Source of the DNA: Dysgonomonas sp. 520
Lineage (GTDB): Bacteria; Bacteroidota; Bacteroidia; Bacteroidales; Dysgonomonadaceae
Assembly (NCBI RefSeq): GCF_010501095.1
Contig: NZ_QVMP01000014.1
Span: forward strand, 21,961-85,960
DNA length: 64,000 bases
Direction: 5' to 3'
In this document: piece after piece, positions 1-9,700 of the stretch
Position numbering within the stretch: the stretch's first letter is position 1
Layout of the letters: the number at the start of each line of letters is the position of its first letter
Notes under the pieces: model-generated
What the model was told of the DNA's origin: nothing
What the model saw: the letters and a program-made list of their open reading frames with translations, nothing else
Database searches by the model: none
Position numbers and translations under genes: made by a program

Positions 1-2305
1 CTACTTTTGCCGCAAAATAGAAATACTGATCGTCATAACCCAGGTAGGCATGTGCCAAACCTTCGGCATTGCTATCGAATTTTTCGAACGGATACCAAGC
101 TGCTTCGGTCAGCGAAATGCTTGCCTTTGCAGAACCTCTTACAACCTGAGGTATAGCACCTTTCCAATCGTCGAGATTACCATCTATATTGATTGTTCTT
201 TTTGCAATCACGTTCACATGCATATCTTCCCAATGGGTTGCCTTTCCATCTTTTCCTGCATCGAATACAACATCAAGAGGATACGTGTTATCTGCATTAG
301 CCTCACCGTTAACAACTTTCACCTTTATGGTTTTTGTCTCATTCCCTTTCAAAGATATATTTTGAGGCGCTTCTATCTGCAGATTTCCGACAGTTACTTT
401 TAAAGAACCTTTCACCTCCCTGTTCAGGATATTTGTGATATCCAATTCCATTTCAGGATTATCAGTAATAGCTTTAGTGAAATCTTTTGCTACAATATCA
501 ACAGGCTGGTAGCCTTCAACTTTCGATTTCCTTAAAGTTGCAATTAATTGCTTGAAAGAGCCTTTCTTTCCGTTTGTACGTAAGAAATATCCCTGATAAT
601 TGAGCGGAATTTCATACCTGTTATTCCGAGGGGCAATTATATTCCCGTAGAAATCATATAACAGGAAAGACGGTTGTGCATCTACAATCATTTTCCCGTC
701 GGTAATTGGCTGACCCGAAGAAAGCGATACTACATTGCGGAAAAGGATGTTGTCTTTTCCGAATGCTTCGCCCAAATCGCCGGCAATGACAACCGTTCCG
801 TCATCTTCATTGTCGTTGTATCCATCAAAAACCATCACCCAAGGCAATCCGTTCTGAAACAGCAATTCCTTAAATTCACGCTCGCCTATTAAACTTTGGG
901 TTGCAGCCATTGCCGCCGTAGATGACCAGGTGGAATAGACAGGACAGACTTTTTGTATACCGTTTGGCGTATTTATCTCATAGTTTTTAGGAACATCTCC
1001 TTTCCCCGAATACATATATCCGCCGTAGATTCCCATCGAGCGGTCATATCCTGCCGAACGGTTTGCTGCAACTACCAGCCCTATTCTGTCGTCGGTATTT
1101 CCTACCCAACTTTCGGTGTCCCAGATCAATACTCGCCCTTTATAGTCTTTGCGGTTGTTCCATTCAGGATATAATACGGGAGATTCCATCCCCTGATAGT
1201 GAATGGACAGAAAATCGAAAATAGGTAGCATATCCATTGTTCCATCACCAAAAAATTTATCCAAGGCATTAGAGTTCGAGTCGCCTCCGCCAACAAGAAC
1301 ATCCGCCCCATCCTTGCGAGCTTCCAAAACAGCCTCCGCCATTTTTGTATATATTTCCCTGTAACGCACCATATCGGCTTGCCATCCTGCAATGGATATT
1401 CCCTCCCAAGGTTCGTTCCATAAAGAAATGCCAGTAACAGGCCCTTTAGGCCATCCGTATTTAAGGCAGATTTCTTTTACAAATTGTTTGAAGTCTTCAT
1501 CCATTTCGGGAAGCCAGACATAGTCTTGCTTTGTACGAAGAAATATTCCGTTATCATCCAAATGCGAACGTGGTGTGCCCAATGGCATCAATGAACCACC
1601 TTCGCCAATCATGATTAATACGGTGATATTATTGTCCATGTATTTTTTCATTTCATCGTCAAAATTTTGCATCATCCGACGATACCCCGGACTTGTTGTC
1701 GGCAAATATCCTAATCCGTGACGGATAGCCTGAACACCTACACGGCTCAGAAAATCGACCCCCAAATCATCCAGCGATTGTTTCGGATATTGCATTTTCA
1801 CCGGATTGGGTTGCATGCTATATACAAAACTTGTAGCCAGACGCCTGCCATTTTTGCCCAAATCGAAAACAACAGCATATCCCCCATATTTTTCTATGTC
1901 GTCTACATCTATTGTTACGTTAGTATAGCCTTTTGGCGAAATGGATACAGGACGGATTATTTCTTTTTCATAATCCATCTTCACCACTTGCGGCAACCAT
2001 ACATTGTTAGGAATGCCCTTTGTTCCATACTGAATTATGTAGATCTTCGCATCGGTGTCAATCTGAAAATCGGTATTGTTTTTCAACTGAAATTGAAATT
2101 CTATTTTGTCACCTTTCCAGAAAATGTTGGCAGGCGCCGAAGAGTAGAAAGGCACTACGTCGTAATTATAGAAACGCAAGCCTTCCTTTACCTTGAATAT
2201 GGTTTCGTAATCAACCCATTCGTGAGGTTTTTTCATTTGTGCCCTCAATATAAAAATGGGGGACAAAATCATAACAAGCAATATTATTAATTTTCTTTTC
2301 TGCAT
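1..2305 (-). CDS. Secreted clan-A-like glycoside hydrolase, C-terminus cut by window
   Basis: An open minus-strand frame runs from ATG at 2305 off the left edge (768 codons seen). A signal peptide (about residues 1-22, ending ILRAQ) implies export. A beta-rich segment (to about 165) precedes a TIM-barrel-like region. There WNEPWEG places a likely acid/base at Glu298, and IWDTESW places a likely nucleophile at Glu398, as in retaining clan GH-A enzymes. From about residue 705, INIDGNLDDW followed by YDDQYFYFAAKV matches CBM9/DOMON-type sugar-binding modules. Only 7 bp separate it from the upstream gene, so the two are co-transcribed. The substrate cannot be read; the GH105 neighbour suggests pectic glycans. 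The exact GH family is not recognised. Confidence 0.8.
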   Translation of the reverse strand, partial: MQKRKLIILLVMILSPIFILRAQMKKPHEWVDYETIFKVKEGLRFYNYDVVPFYSSAPANIFWKGDKIEFQFQLKNNTDFQIDTDAKIYIIQYGTKGIPNNVWLPQVVKMDYEKEIIRPVSISPKGYTNVTIDVDDIEKYGGYAVVFDLGKNGRRLATSFVYSMQPNPVKMQYPKQSLDDLGVDFLSRVGVQAIRHGLGYLPTTSPGYRRMMQNFDDEMKKYMDNNITVLIMIGEGGSLMPLGTPRSHLDDNGIFLRTKQDYVWLPEMDEDFKQFVKEICLKYGWPKGPVTGISLWNEPWEGISIAGWQADMVRYREIYTKMAEAVLEARKDGADVLVGGGDSNSNALDKFFGDGTMDMLPIFDFLSIHYQGMESPVLYPEWNNRKDYKGRVLIWDTESWVGNTDDRIGLVVAANRSAGYDRSMGIYGGYMYSGKGDVPKNYEINTPNGIQKVCPVYSTWSSTAAMAATQSLIGEREFKELLFQNGLPWVMVFDGYNDNEDDGTVVIAGDLGEAFGKDNILFRNVVSLSSGQPITDGKMIVDAQPSFLLYDFYGNIIAPRNNRYEIPLNYQGYFLRTNGKKGSFKQLIATLRKSKVEGYQPVDIVAKDFTKAITDNPEMELDITNILNREVKGSLKVTVGNLQIEAPQNISLKGNETKTIKVKVVNGEANADNTYPLDVVFDAGKDGKATHWEDMHVNVIAKRTINIDGNLDDWKGAIPQVVRGSAKASISLTEAAWYPFEKFDSNAEGLAHAYLGYDDQYFYFAAKV

Positions 2306-2312
2306 AATTCAC

Positions 2313-4214
2313 CTAGTATTTTGATATTTGAGGACTATTGATGTCTGATCCTGTCAAATCTGTACATTCTATTTCATAATCATTTTTCACTCTCAGCTCG
2401 TTTGCCGGTTTTGCCAATGCCTTAACTTTCAGATTATCATTAAACAATGTCAGGTAATCATCATCAACTTTTATTTTCACATCAGGATGTTTATGGTTTT
2501 CGTTGCCCGAACTCATAGATAAATGGATTCCTACAACAGCATCGCCCATCTGATTCAATCGGAATGTTTTCTTCTTTCCTGAATAAAGGACATAATCGGC
2601 CCATATTTTGCCATTAGCATTTCCGGTTTCCCAATGCCCATCTTTATTGTCCCATTTGGCAAAAGGAATTTTTATCGTACTCTTTATATTTCGGGAAACA
2701 AAATTTACATCCTCCCTATTCAATTCGGGAAGAGTGAATCTTGTGTTCTCTAAATCGCCTCCCACTTCAATTCTTAAACGAATATCTGTTGCTTCAATGG
2801 TGGCATCTTTTATGCGGTCGAGTCCGGGGTGCGTATCTCCACCGTCATCTGCTATACTCATAATAGCCAATACGGTGGTGCTGTCTTGTGCGCACACGAT
2901 ATTTGCCGCCGAAAAATCGTAGCCGTCATGCAAAAACCTGACTTGCATATAGCTTGGTTTTACAGGCGTGCCCCAATGCGCAATCAGAGGGCGGGTCTGA
3001 TTCCACATATATCCCTGATTGACCGACGCAAGCGCAAATTCGGTGCCGGCATACAGTTTGCCCACAATATCTTTCGAATGAATGAAATCGCTTTTCTTTA
3101 CTCCGTTTCGTTGACAAACTCTCTCTATTTTAATTTCAGGATTTGCTACCACAAATGTATCAATTTCCAGCCGAGGTAGAACAGATTGTGTAAATTTAGG
3201 AAGTATGTCTTCGGGAATTTTGTGTGGAGCTATCACATTCGGAATACGTGGATAGTCTCCCGGCAAGTTGATGGTTCCGTTAGACGCATTATACAGCAAA
3301 CGATAGAACTTTGGTTGGGAAAGGCTGCTATACGACCGCAGATTGGGTCCGCACCATTGTCCTGATGGTTGATGAAAATGGTTGGCTATCACATTCCAGC
3401 TCATAGCATACAGGTCGTCGATAATCTTTCTGTCTTCGGGGTTGATGATGGTCTGCTGCATACGTAGTAATTCATCCATCGCAACCGGAGTATATGTAGG
3501 GCTGTTATATTCCGTAAAGCCTTTGTTCCGTATTGTATATTCATAGAAGTTGAGTAACCTTTCCCGTGCATAACTTGTCATTTCGGGCATATCGCAAATA
3601 TCACCTACAATGTAGCACGCATATGTGCCCATTATGCTGATATTCGTATAATCGGGTTGTACGTTCCTTTTTTTTATTGCTTTAGCTGCTAAAACCAATG
3701 CTTTCTTTATATCATTTACGAGTTTTTCTCCTGCATAATCGGAATGATTGATGATAACATCAATCAGGGGTACAGCGATGAAATCTGCCCAGTTATAATC
3801 TATTGCCGCCTTTCGTCCTCTCAACGGATCTTCGGGATAATAAGGCCAGATGCCACAATATGGAAGAGACTCGTCCGTTTCTTGCATCGGCAATATTTTT
3901 TTCACAATATTAATACCCCGTTCCATATATGCTTTATCTTCCGTTTTCAGTAATGCTACTGCATATTCCAGCGATTCACGGGTTTGGTGAACAACAACGC
4001 CGCTATCAAGATCGCTATGATAATGCCTGCTTTGTGTTACGCAAAAAAGCATATTCATAGACGGGTCGTATTCTTTGTTTTTCTTCTCTAAATCCGTTTT
4101 TAAATAATCAATTTCTTCTTTACTCAGCTTCACCGGAGTAAAGTGTGTATTAGAGCCTATCAATACATTAATTGTCAATAAAAGAAGGACTGTGATCGTT
4201 AGCTTTTTTCTCAT
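2313..4214 (-). CDS. Secreted protein of unknown function, possible alpha/alpha-toroid carbohydrate enzyme
   Basis: About 633 residues from ATG at 4214, chosen because MRKKLTITVLLLLTINVLIG is a clean signal peptide. A longer frame to 4274 would add 20 residues, including two cysteines, ahead of it. The first 300 residues look helical, with repeated aromatic and acidic segments (SRHYHSD, YCGIWPYYPEDP, NSPTYTPVAMDELL). The C-terminal half looks beta-rich. That two-part layout is shared by polysaccharide lyases and some (alpha/alpha)6 hydrolases, but I recognise no family signature, so activity is inference. It is the promoter-proximal partner of the clan-A hydrolase 7 bp downstream and lies behind the GH105 gene, separated from it by a MITE-like element. 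Confidence 0.7.
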   Translation of the reverse strand: MRKKLTITVLLLLTINVLIGSNTHFTPVKLSKEEIDYLKTDLEKKNKEYDPSMNMLFCVTQSRHYHSDLDSGVVVHQTRESLEYAVALLKTEDKAYMERGINIVKKILPMQETDESLPYCGIWPYYPEDPLRGRKAAIDYNWADFIAVPLIDVIINHSDYAGEKLVNDIKKALVLAAKAIKKRNVQPDYTNISIMGTYACYIVGDICDMPEMTSYARERLLNFYEYTIRNKGFTEYNSPTYTPVAMDELLRMQQTIINPEDRKIIDDLYAMSWNVIANHFHQPSGQWCGPNLRSYSSLSQPKFYRLLYNASNGTINLPGDYPRIPNVIAPHKIPEDILPKFTQSVLPRLEIDTFVVANPEIKIERVCQRNGVKKSDFIHSKDIVGKLYAGTEFALASVNQGYMWNQTRPLIAHWGTPVKPSYMQVRFLHDGYDFSAANIVCAQDSTTVLAIMSIADDGGDTHPGLDRIKDATIEATDIRLRIEVGGDLENTRFTLPELNREDVNFVSRNIKSTIKIPFAKWDNKDGHWETGNANGKIWADYVLYSGKKKTFRLNQMGDAVVGIHLSMSSGNENHKHPDVKIKVDDDYLTLFNDNLKVKALAKPANELRVKNDYEIECTDLTGSDINSPQISKY

Positions 4215-4371
4215 AACGTATGCAAATTTTCTATTAGAACTGAGACAAAGACACCCCCGGCTACACTTTTTCACGAGAGTAGCTGTATCATCGGTTACAA
4301 TGTCAATTATCCGATTATCAGTATGTTTTATTTAAATTTTCTTTCCTGTATTTAATATGAATCAGTATTTC

Positions 4372-4715
4372 AAAAACGTTCTTTTATTTTCTACAGTCTT
4401 CCTGCGCGGAATTAAAAATTCCTTGCATTCCTTTTGTCCCATGTCACAAAAGGAATCAAAAAGACATTTTGTGACTAAGGCTCCTTGCCGACCCACAAAT
4501 AGCTGATAAGCTGAACAAAAAATAACTCGCACCAAAAGACAGTTAAAGCCTGAAAGGTTTGGTTATGCTCAAACAGCTTTTTGTTCTTCACGCTTATTGC
4601 GCTGTGTGGGTGCCCCGTCAATCAGCCTAATGTCACGCCTGACGGACGTAAGCCGAATGGTATCTGCTTCGAAGAAGGTGCGACAGGATTTGGTAGAAAA
4701 TAAAAGAACGCTTTT
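4372..4715. mobile_element. MITE-like element with 23-bp terminal inverted repeats
   Basis: Positions 4372-4394 and 4693-4715 are inverted copies matching at 22 of 23 bases (shared core CGTTCTTTTATTTTCTAC on the left, GTAGAAAATAAAAGAACG on the right). They bound about 344 bp with no credible gene. Inside are further inverted pairs: CCTTTTGT/ACAAAAGG, GTCACAAAA/TTTTGTGAC and GAACAAAAA/TTTTTGTTC. I see no clear target-site duplication. The element occupies most of the 4215-4742 gap between the GH105 gene and the next minus-strand gene, so it may reduce read-through. Partial matches to the repeat end (AAARCGTTCTTTT) occur near 41517 and 63970. Confidence 0.7.
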
Positions 4716-4742
4716 AGGATGCATATATCAACTAATTAATAT

Positions 4743-6533
4743 TTATTTTTCTGTTTTCCATATCATACGCTGCACTTCTATTCCCGCAAAAATTACGGCA
4801 AACGAACCATGAGTGTCGTCATCATAGAAAGGACGGTTTATGTAATAATTCACATCTTCCGAACACATAGTCCCTACACATATTTTATGCACCGTGCCAT
4901 CTTCTTCTATCTCTGAAGCAATGGCTTCCCAACCTTTCATTACTGCAGGTTTGTATTTTTTCTCATTTAGCCAGCCATGTGTAATTCCCCGTGCGATGCA
5001 CATAGTGAAAATTGCTGTTCCTGAAACTTCTTCCGGAGATTCGGAACGGTCTATCACATTGAACCAAAATCCGCTTTTGTCCTGATACTTGATCAGTTCG
5101 TCCACATGCACCCTATACTGTTTAAGGATGGCATTGTATTTCGGATGATTTTTAGGCAAATACATCAATACTTCCGACATTGCCCAAATAGCCCAGCCGT
5201 TGGCTCGTGACCAGTGTGGCAATTTTGCTTCGGGGCGGGTCGAAAAATTAGCGTGCATATACAAGCGGGCGTCTTTGTCCCACACATGCTTGTTGAAATC
5301 TAAAGTCTGTGAGGCAGCATCGTCAAAATATGCTTTTCGCAGTTCGGGCGTATCGGCATACAATCCGGCTTGCATCAGGAAAGGAATACCCATAAACATA
5401 TCGTCTACCCATGTAGTATATTTTTCGGGAGTCTCGCGCGTATAGTTTGTCAAGCCGGGACTTCTCACCTGTCCGTTGCGGGCATAATCCAGCATAATAT
5501 CTATGTATGCTTTGTAAAGATCCCGATTGGCGAAGTCGGCTTCTTTTCGCAAACGATATATCAGAGGGATGGATGGCGCCAAAGTGAAATCCAACATTTT
5601 GTAGTTGACAATTGCATAGTTGGCCGAACGTACCGCTCTCAAATCATTTACCTGAAAATCGACGAAAGGTATACCCTCCATCTGATAGTCGCAGAAGTTG
5701 TTGGCCCATTGTTCGTACTTTCTATCTTTTGTGACTTCTGTCATTTGCTGCATAGCCCAAGCCACGCCTCCATTATGATAGTTCCACTGATAGGTTGTGC
5801 CCCAAGGTGCGGGGTCAATAACATCTCCTAGAATTTCAATTTTAGGTATAGTCCATGTAACCCCTTCATACATGTGACCAAACCTGATTTCTTTTTCGGG
5901 TTGATGCACTTGATCAATATCGGGAGAAAATGGCCCTATTACCAGCCAATTGGATAAATCTGCAATCTTCTTATCAATATATTGTATATTTTGTAATCCT
6001 ATGTTGGGGTATTGTATGGGGTATTCCAATACTGCATCTTTTTCGCTTGGTGGTTGCAACAGCACACTCCACTCTTTGCCCGATGTTTCCGATTTTATCA
6101 AAAGTTTATTGTTCCCTTTTTTCAACCGGACAGAGAAAGAGTATGACATTTCCACGCTTCTTTCTTCTTGTATCAGTTGTATATCCCGCCAGCCTTTTCG
6201 TTCATATACCAGATTATCGTTACACCATATTTTGCACGCATCATTGTGCTCAACTTCCAAAGTCATAGTAGTATCTATTGCCGATGTCAGTTCAGTGTAT
6301 GCGTAAGCCACGGCAGGTTTACCCAAGCCATAGGTGCGTCCGAAATCGACAAATTTCAGGTCGTTGAACTTGTTGTTGCTTGGGTTAAGGATCAGACGAT
6401 ACTTGAATGGTGTTTCCCGTATTAGTTTATCTCCAATCCTTTTGACTGTTTCTATTGGCGATTCTGCATAGAGCGTATTAGTTGCCTGAACCAATATGAA
6501 GAGGAAGAATATGGTATAACTCTTGATTTTCAT
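4743..6533 (-). CDS. Unsaturated rhamnogalacturonyl hydrolase, GH105 (YteR-like)
   Basis: 596 residues with a signal peptide (MKIKSYTIFFLFILVQATNT). GH105 enzymes remove the 4,5-unsaturated galacturonyl residue left on oligosaccharides by pectate or rhamnogalacturonan lyases. The N-terminal ~190 residues are a beta-rich accessory domain. The catalytic (alpha/alpha)6 barrel follows, with GGVAWAMQQMTEV at its start, WSRANGWAIWAMSEVL near residue 440 and VSGTAIFTMCIARGI beyond, all characteristic of the GH88/GH105 fold. The protein is longer than YteR (about 370 residues) because of the N-terminal extension. It is the clearest indicator that the surrounding region targets pectic glycans. Confidence 0.9.
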   Translation of the reverse strand: MKIKSYTIFFLFILVQATNTLYAESPIETVKRIGDKLIRETPFKYRLILNPSNNKFNDLKFVDFGRTYGLGKPAVAYAYTELTSAIDTTMTLEVEHNDACKIWCNDNLVYERKGWRDIQLIQEERSVEMSYSFSVRLKKGNNKLLIKSETSGKEWSVLLQPPSEKDAVLEYPIQYPNIGLQNIQYIDKKIADLSNWLVIGPFSPDIDQVHQPEKEIRFGHMYEGVTWTIPKIEILGDVIDPAPWGTTYQWNYHNGGVAWAMQQMTEVTKDRKYEQWANNFCDYQMEGIPFVDFQVNDLRAVRSANYAIVNYKMLDFTLAPSIPLIYRLRKEADFANRDLYKAYIDIMLDYARNGQVRSPGLTNYTRETPEKYTTWVDDMFMGIPFLMQAGLYADTPELRKAYFDDAASQTLDFNKHVWDKDARLYMHANFSTRPEAKLPHWSRANGWAIWAMSEVLMYLPKNHPKYNAILKQYRVHVDELIKYQDKSGFWFNVIDRSESPEEVSGTAIFTMCIARGITHGWLNEKKYKPAVMKGWEAIASEIEEDGTVHKICVGTMCSEDVNYYINRPFYDDDTHGSFAVIFAGIEVQRMIWKTEK

Positions 6534-6598
6534 TTATGATTTAGTGTTAGATATTGCAAATTCTGTACTTATACATTTTATTATGAGCTGAATCCGGG

Positions 6599-6773
6599 GG
6601 ATGTGTCAAAAGTAAATCTCAGTGTCTTTTTGTCATCCTGAACAGAGTGAAGGATCTGTTCTATAGAGCTCAGATTCTTCGTTGCACTCAGAAACAACGT
6701 TCGAGGAGCGAAGGCGACTCAATGACAAGGATGAGTCACACTTTGATAGTGTAATCTTACTTTTGACACATCC
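6599..6773. repeat. Nested palindromic repeat element (copy 1 of the GTCAT..TGAAC family)
   Basis: The outer arms GGATGTGTCAAAAGTAA (6599-6615) and its perfect complement (6757-6773) enclose an inner element that begins TTTTGTCATCCTGAACAGAG at 6628. The inner element belongs to a dispersed family also seen at 13893-13962, 17940-18038 and 30205-30271. It fills the gap between the giant BspA-like gene and GH105. The long hairpin could also act as a terminator or mRNA-end stabiliser for the former. Confidence 0.75.
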
Positions 6774-6796
6774 TCCTGTTTTCAGCATCCGGTTGA

Positions 6797-9700
6797 TTAT
6801 TTAATTATTATTTTCTCTATCAAATTTTCTTTCAAGGTTTTCACCTGTAACAGATAATATCCTTTAGATAAACCTGATATATCAATGGTTGATCCGTTTG
6901 CAATCCGTTTTGTCATAACGTTTCTTCCATCCATCGAAGTGAAGATCACCGTATACTCGCTTTCGGGTGTATCTACTTGTACATGCAATGTAGTAGATGC
7001 CGGATTCGGATATACTTTTACGGACGTTGCTTCAGCCATCTCGATACCATCCATAGGAGGTTCGGTAGGTCCTGTTATTGCTCCGGTATTGTCTCCACCG
7101 CCAAATTCGAATGACATATAGTTGTTATCGGCAGAACATTCTTTACCCTTACGCCCGTAGTTCACATCAACATCTACCCGGTAATTACCTTTTTTATAGA
7201 CCCAGAAAGGTGTTTTATCGTTATTCAGCACACTTATATCAATGTAGTCTCCTCCATAGATATTTTCGGTATGAATATTCGATTGTGCCTCATATACAAT
7301 CTGATTGGTATTAAGGTCGGTTACTGTATACAAAACAAGGCATCGTCCAGGATCGGTACGGCGGCTGTTAACCACAGTTCCGCTTTCAAGATTTCTCACT
7401 CTGACAGTGAATTTGATAGGTTGCCCTTCCGGAATATTGATATTATCAATATTTTCCTTGTCTCCATTTTGTACCCATATACGTTCGGGAACTAAATCTC
7501 CGGTCAATACCAAGTTTCCGTCAAAACTATTGATATCGTAATGAAGCAGTTTTGCAAAAGCATTTTCCTCGGCAAGGAGTTCGTACGTACCATCAGTGTT
7601 CTTACGTCCATTGATGGAATAAGTGAAGTCGGTCCACCCAACTCTTTTTTCAACTTCTGCGCCCGGAGTTATTTGTCCGACAAATAGGTTGTCTCCGGCT
7701 CTTTCATACACATTGATGTTTCCGGTTGCCAGATGGAAGAACAAATAGTCTCCCACGTATGTCATTGCTTTCGCGCTGATTTCCACACCCGGATCGGCAG
7801 GAGTTCCTATGGCTGCTTTCGGGCTTGCAGGTATTACGAGTTCCTGATCGGCTATCCATTCTGATGATGGAACCGTAGCAATATTGGCAAAACGTTCTGT
7901 CATGTTTTTGAAGGTAAGCACTGTTGTACCCACTTGTCCCCAAATAGATTGATGCGGATTAGGATTATTCTTTGTATAGCATGCCACCAGCATCTCGTCA
8001 CGTTCGGCGTCGTACAGAACACGGTTCACCAATGTGATATACGATGGCAGTTTGTAAGTTACGGGTGCATCATATTTCAATACCTTATCGGCCGATTGTC
8101 CTACCTGTTTCCATATTCTGAATGCCGGACCGTTCACTACCATATTTGCGTTGTCTGCCAACCAAATATTACCGTTCTTGTCGGGATAGATAGAGAATGT
8201 GTTGCCCGAACTGGGATAACGTGTAACCTCGCTGTCTGTTTTCTGTCCGTCGCCGTTCGTGTCTTCCCAGAAGGTGATACCGTCGGCTCTCAACTCCATA
8301 CAAGGAACTCCTATGTAACCATGATTTTCTTTATCGAAGCGATAACCGCCCAATATGGTAGAGTACATATTTGTTACGAAAAGATAGTCCGTTCCGTTAA
8401 TTCTGCGTTTGAATGTTCCTGTTTTGATAGGAGTGGGCGGGTTAGGCTCAAGGCGCATATCCAACGGATAGGTAAAGGGATCGACAGTTGTTCCGATAAA
8501 CGTATCCATTCGTTTTCCTTTCTTGTCATAATCCAGCTCATACACTTTCTCTATACAGTAAACCTTGTTAAGCTGAGTTTCGTCAAAGTCGCCTGTTGAA
8601 GTAAACACAAGACCTTCCTGTTTCCAGTTCAATGTTTGCGCTTCTTCTTTGTACGAATACAGAATAGCACTTGCCGAGTTCACAAACATGGTAGAGACAT
8701 AAATATTGCCATGTTTGTCAACACCAACGCCTGTTGGACCGGGGAAACGTAAATGTCCGGCTTCTCCTTGCAGGTATTCACCACCTTCGGGTTTAGGTGC
8801 TTTTACAAGCAAACCACCTTTTTGTCCGAATGTGCCGGTAAGTTTAGGATTTTCGTATATATCGGTATATATCAATACGTTCAGGTCTTTACCGCTGTTT
8901 GCTACCAATAAGCGTTCTTTTCCACAATCGTCAGTATCGATAGAGAACGATTTTGCAACAACATCGGCAGGCAAATTGATAATTGATTCTGATCGGATGC
9001 CCCCGTTTCTCAGGTTGATTGCAACAATTCGGTTACCTTGCAGCATCCATACAAATCCGCGCTTGTCGGCAAATAAGAAACCAACGCCACCTTCATCAAT
9101 TCTGAATCCGCCAATGGAAGTATTGCTCATCGTTTGTTTATCGTATATCTTTATCGAGTCAGGAATCTGAAGCGCAGTTATTCCCGGAACAGCAACAATC
9201 AGCTCGTTGTCTGTTATGGCCAATCCTCGTAGCAATCGCTCTTCTTGCGGAGCCACTAACAGCATATTTGCTAAAGGCCCGTATCCCTCCGAAAATTTTG
9301 CGGCCGAGCCATCATTTGCATTATAGCGGGTGATTAACTGCCACTCAACGCCACTTGCTTTTGGCGGATAGCTTCTCAAACCGTTCGAGTTTAACGATTC
9401 ATTTCCTGAGTTTCCGTTGAAGCGCATCAATTGGTATACATATTGATCGTCCAGTGCAACAGCCTTTCCGGAGTTACGTCCCCAGCTACCTGTACCCGAT
9501 TCGACAGGTATACTTACTATTTTTCCATCTTTCCACACTCCTACGTTCGTACCGCCTTCGTCCCAGTTACAAATAGTAGCTACCGTTCCGTCTTCACGGA
9601 CAAATAGAGCATCCATACTGTGAGGGACGTGTGTGCGTGGTGTACCGCCCGAATTGGCTAGCCATGATGTTTGATAGTCGGTCAATTCTCCATTGAAACA

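Noticed and set aside
4597..4812. 71-codon plus-strand open frame within the gap before the GH105 gene
   Set aside because: It runs across one end of the MITE-like element and into the antisense of GH105, with no family resemblance.
7704..7943. Several 60-220-codon open frames antisense to the large BspA-like genes and to metG, YfhO and tamL
   Set aside because: They mirror coding strands with normal codon patterns in the real frame. None has a family motif, signal peptide or sensible spacing.
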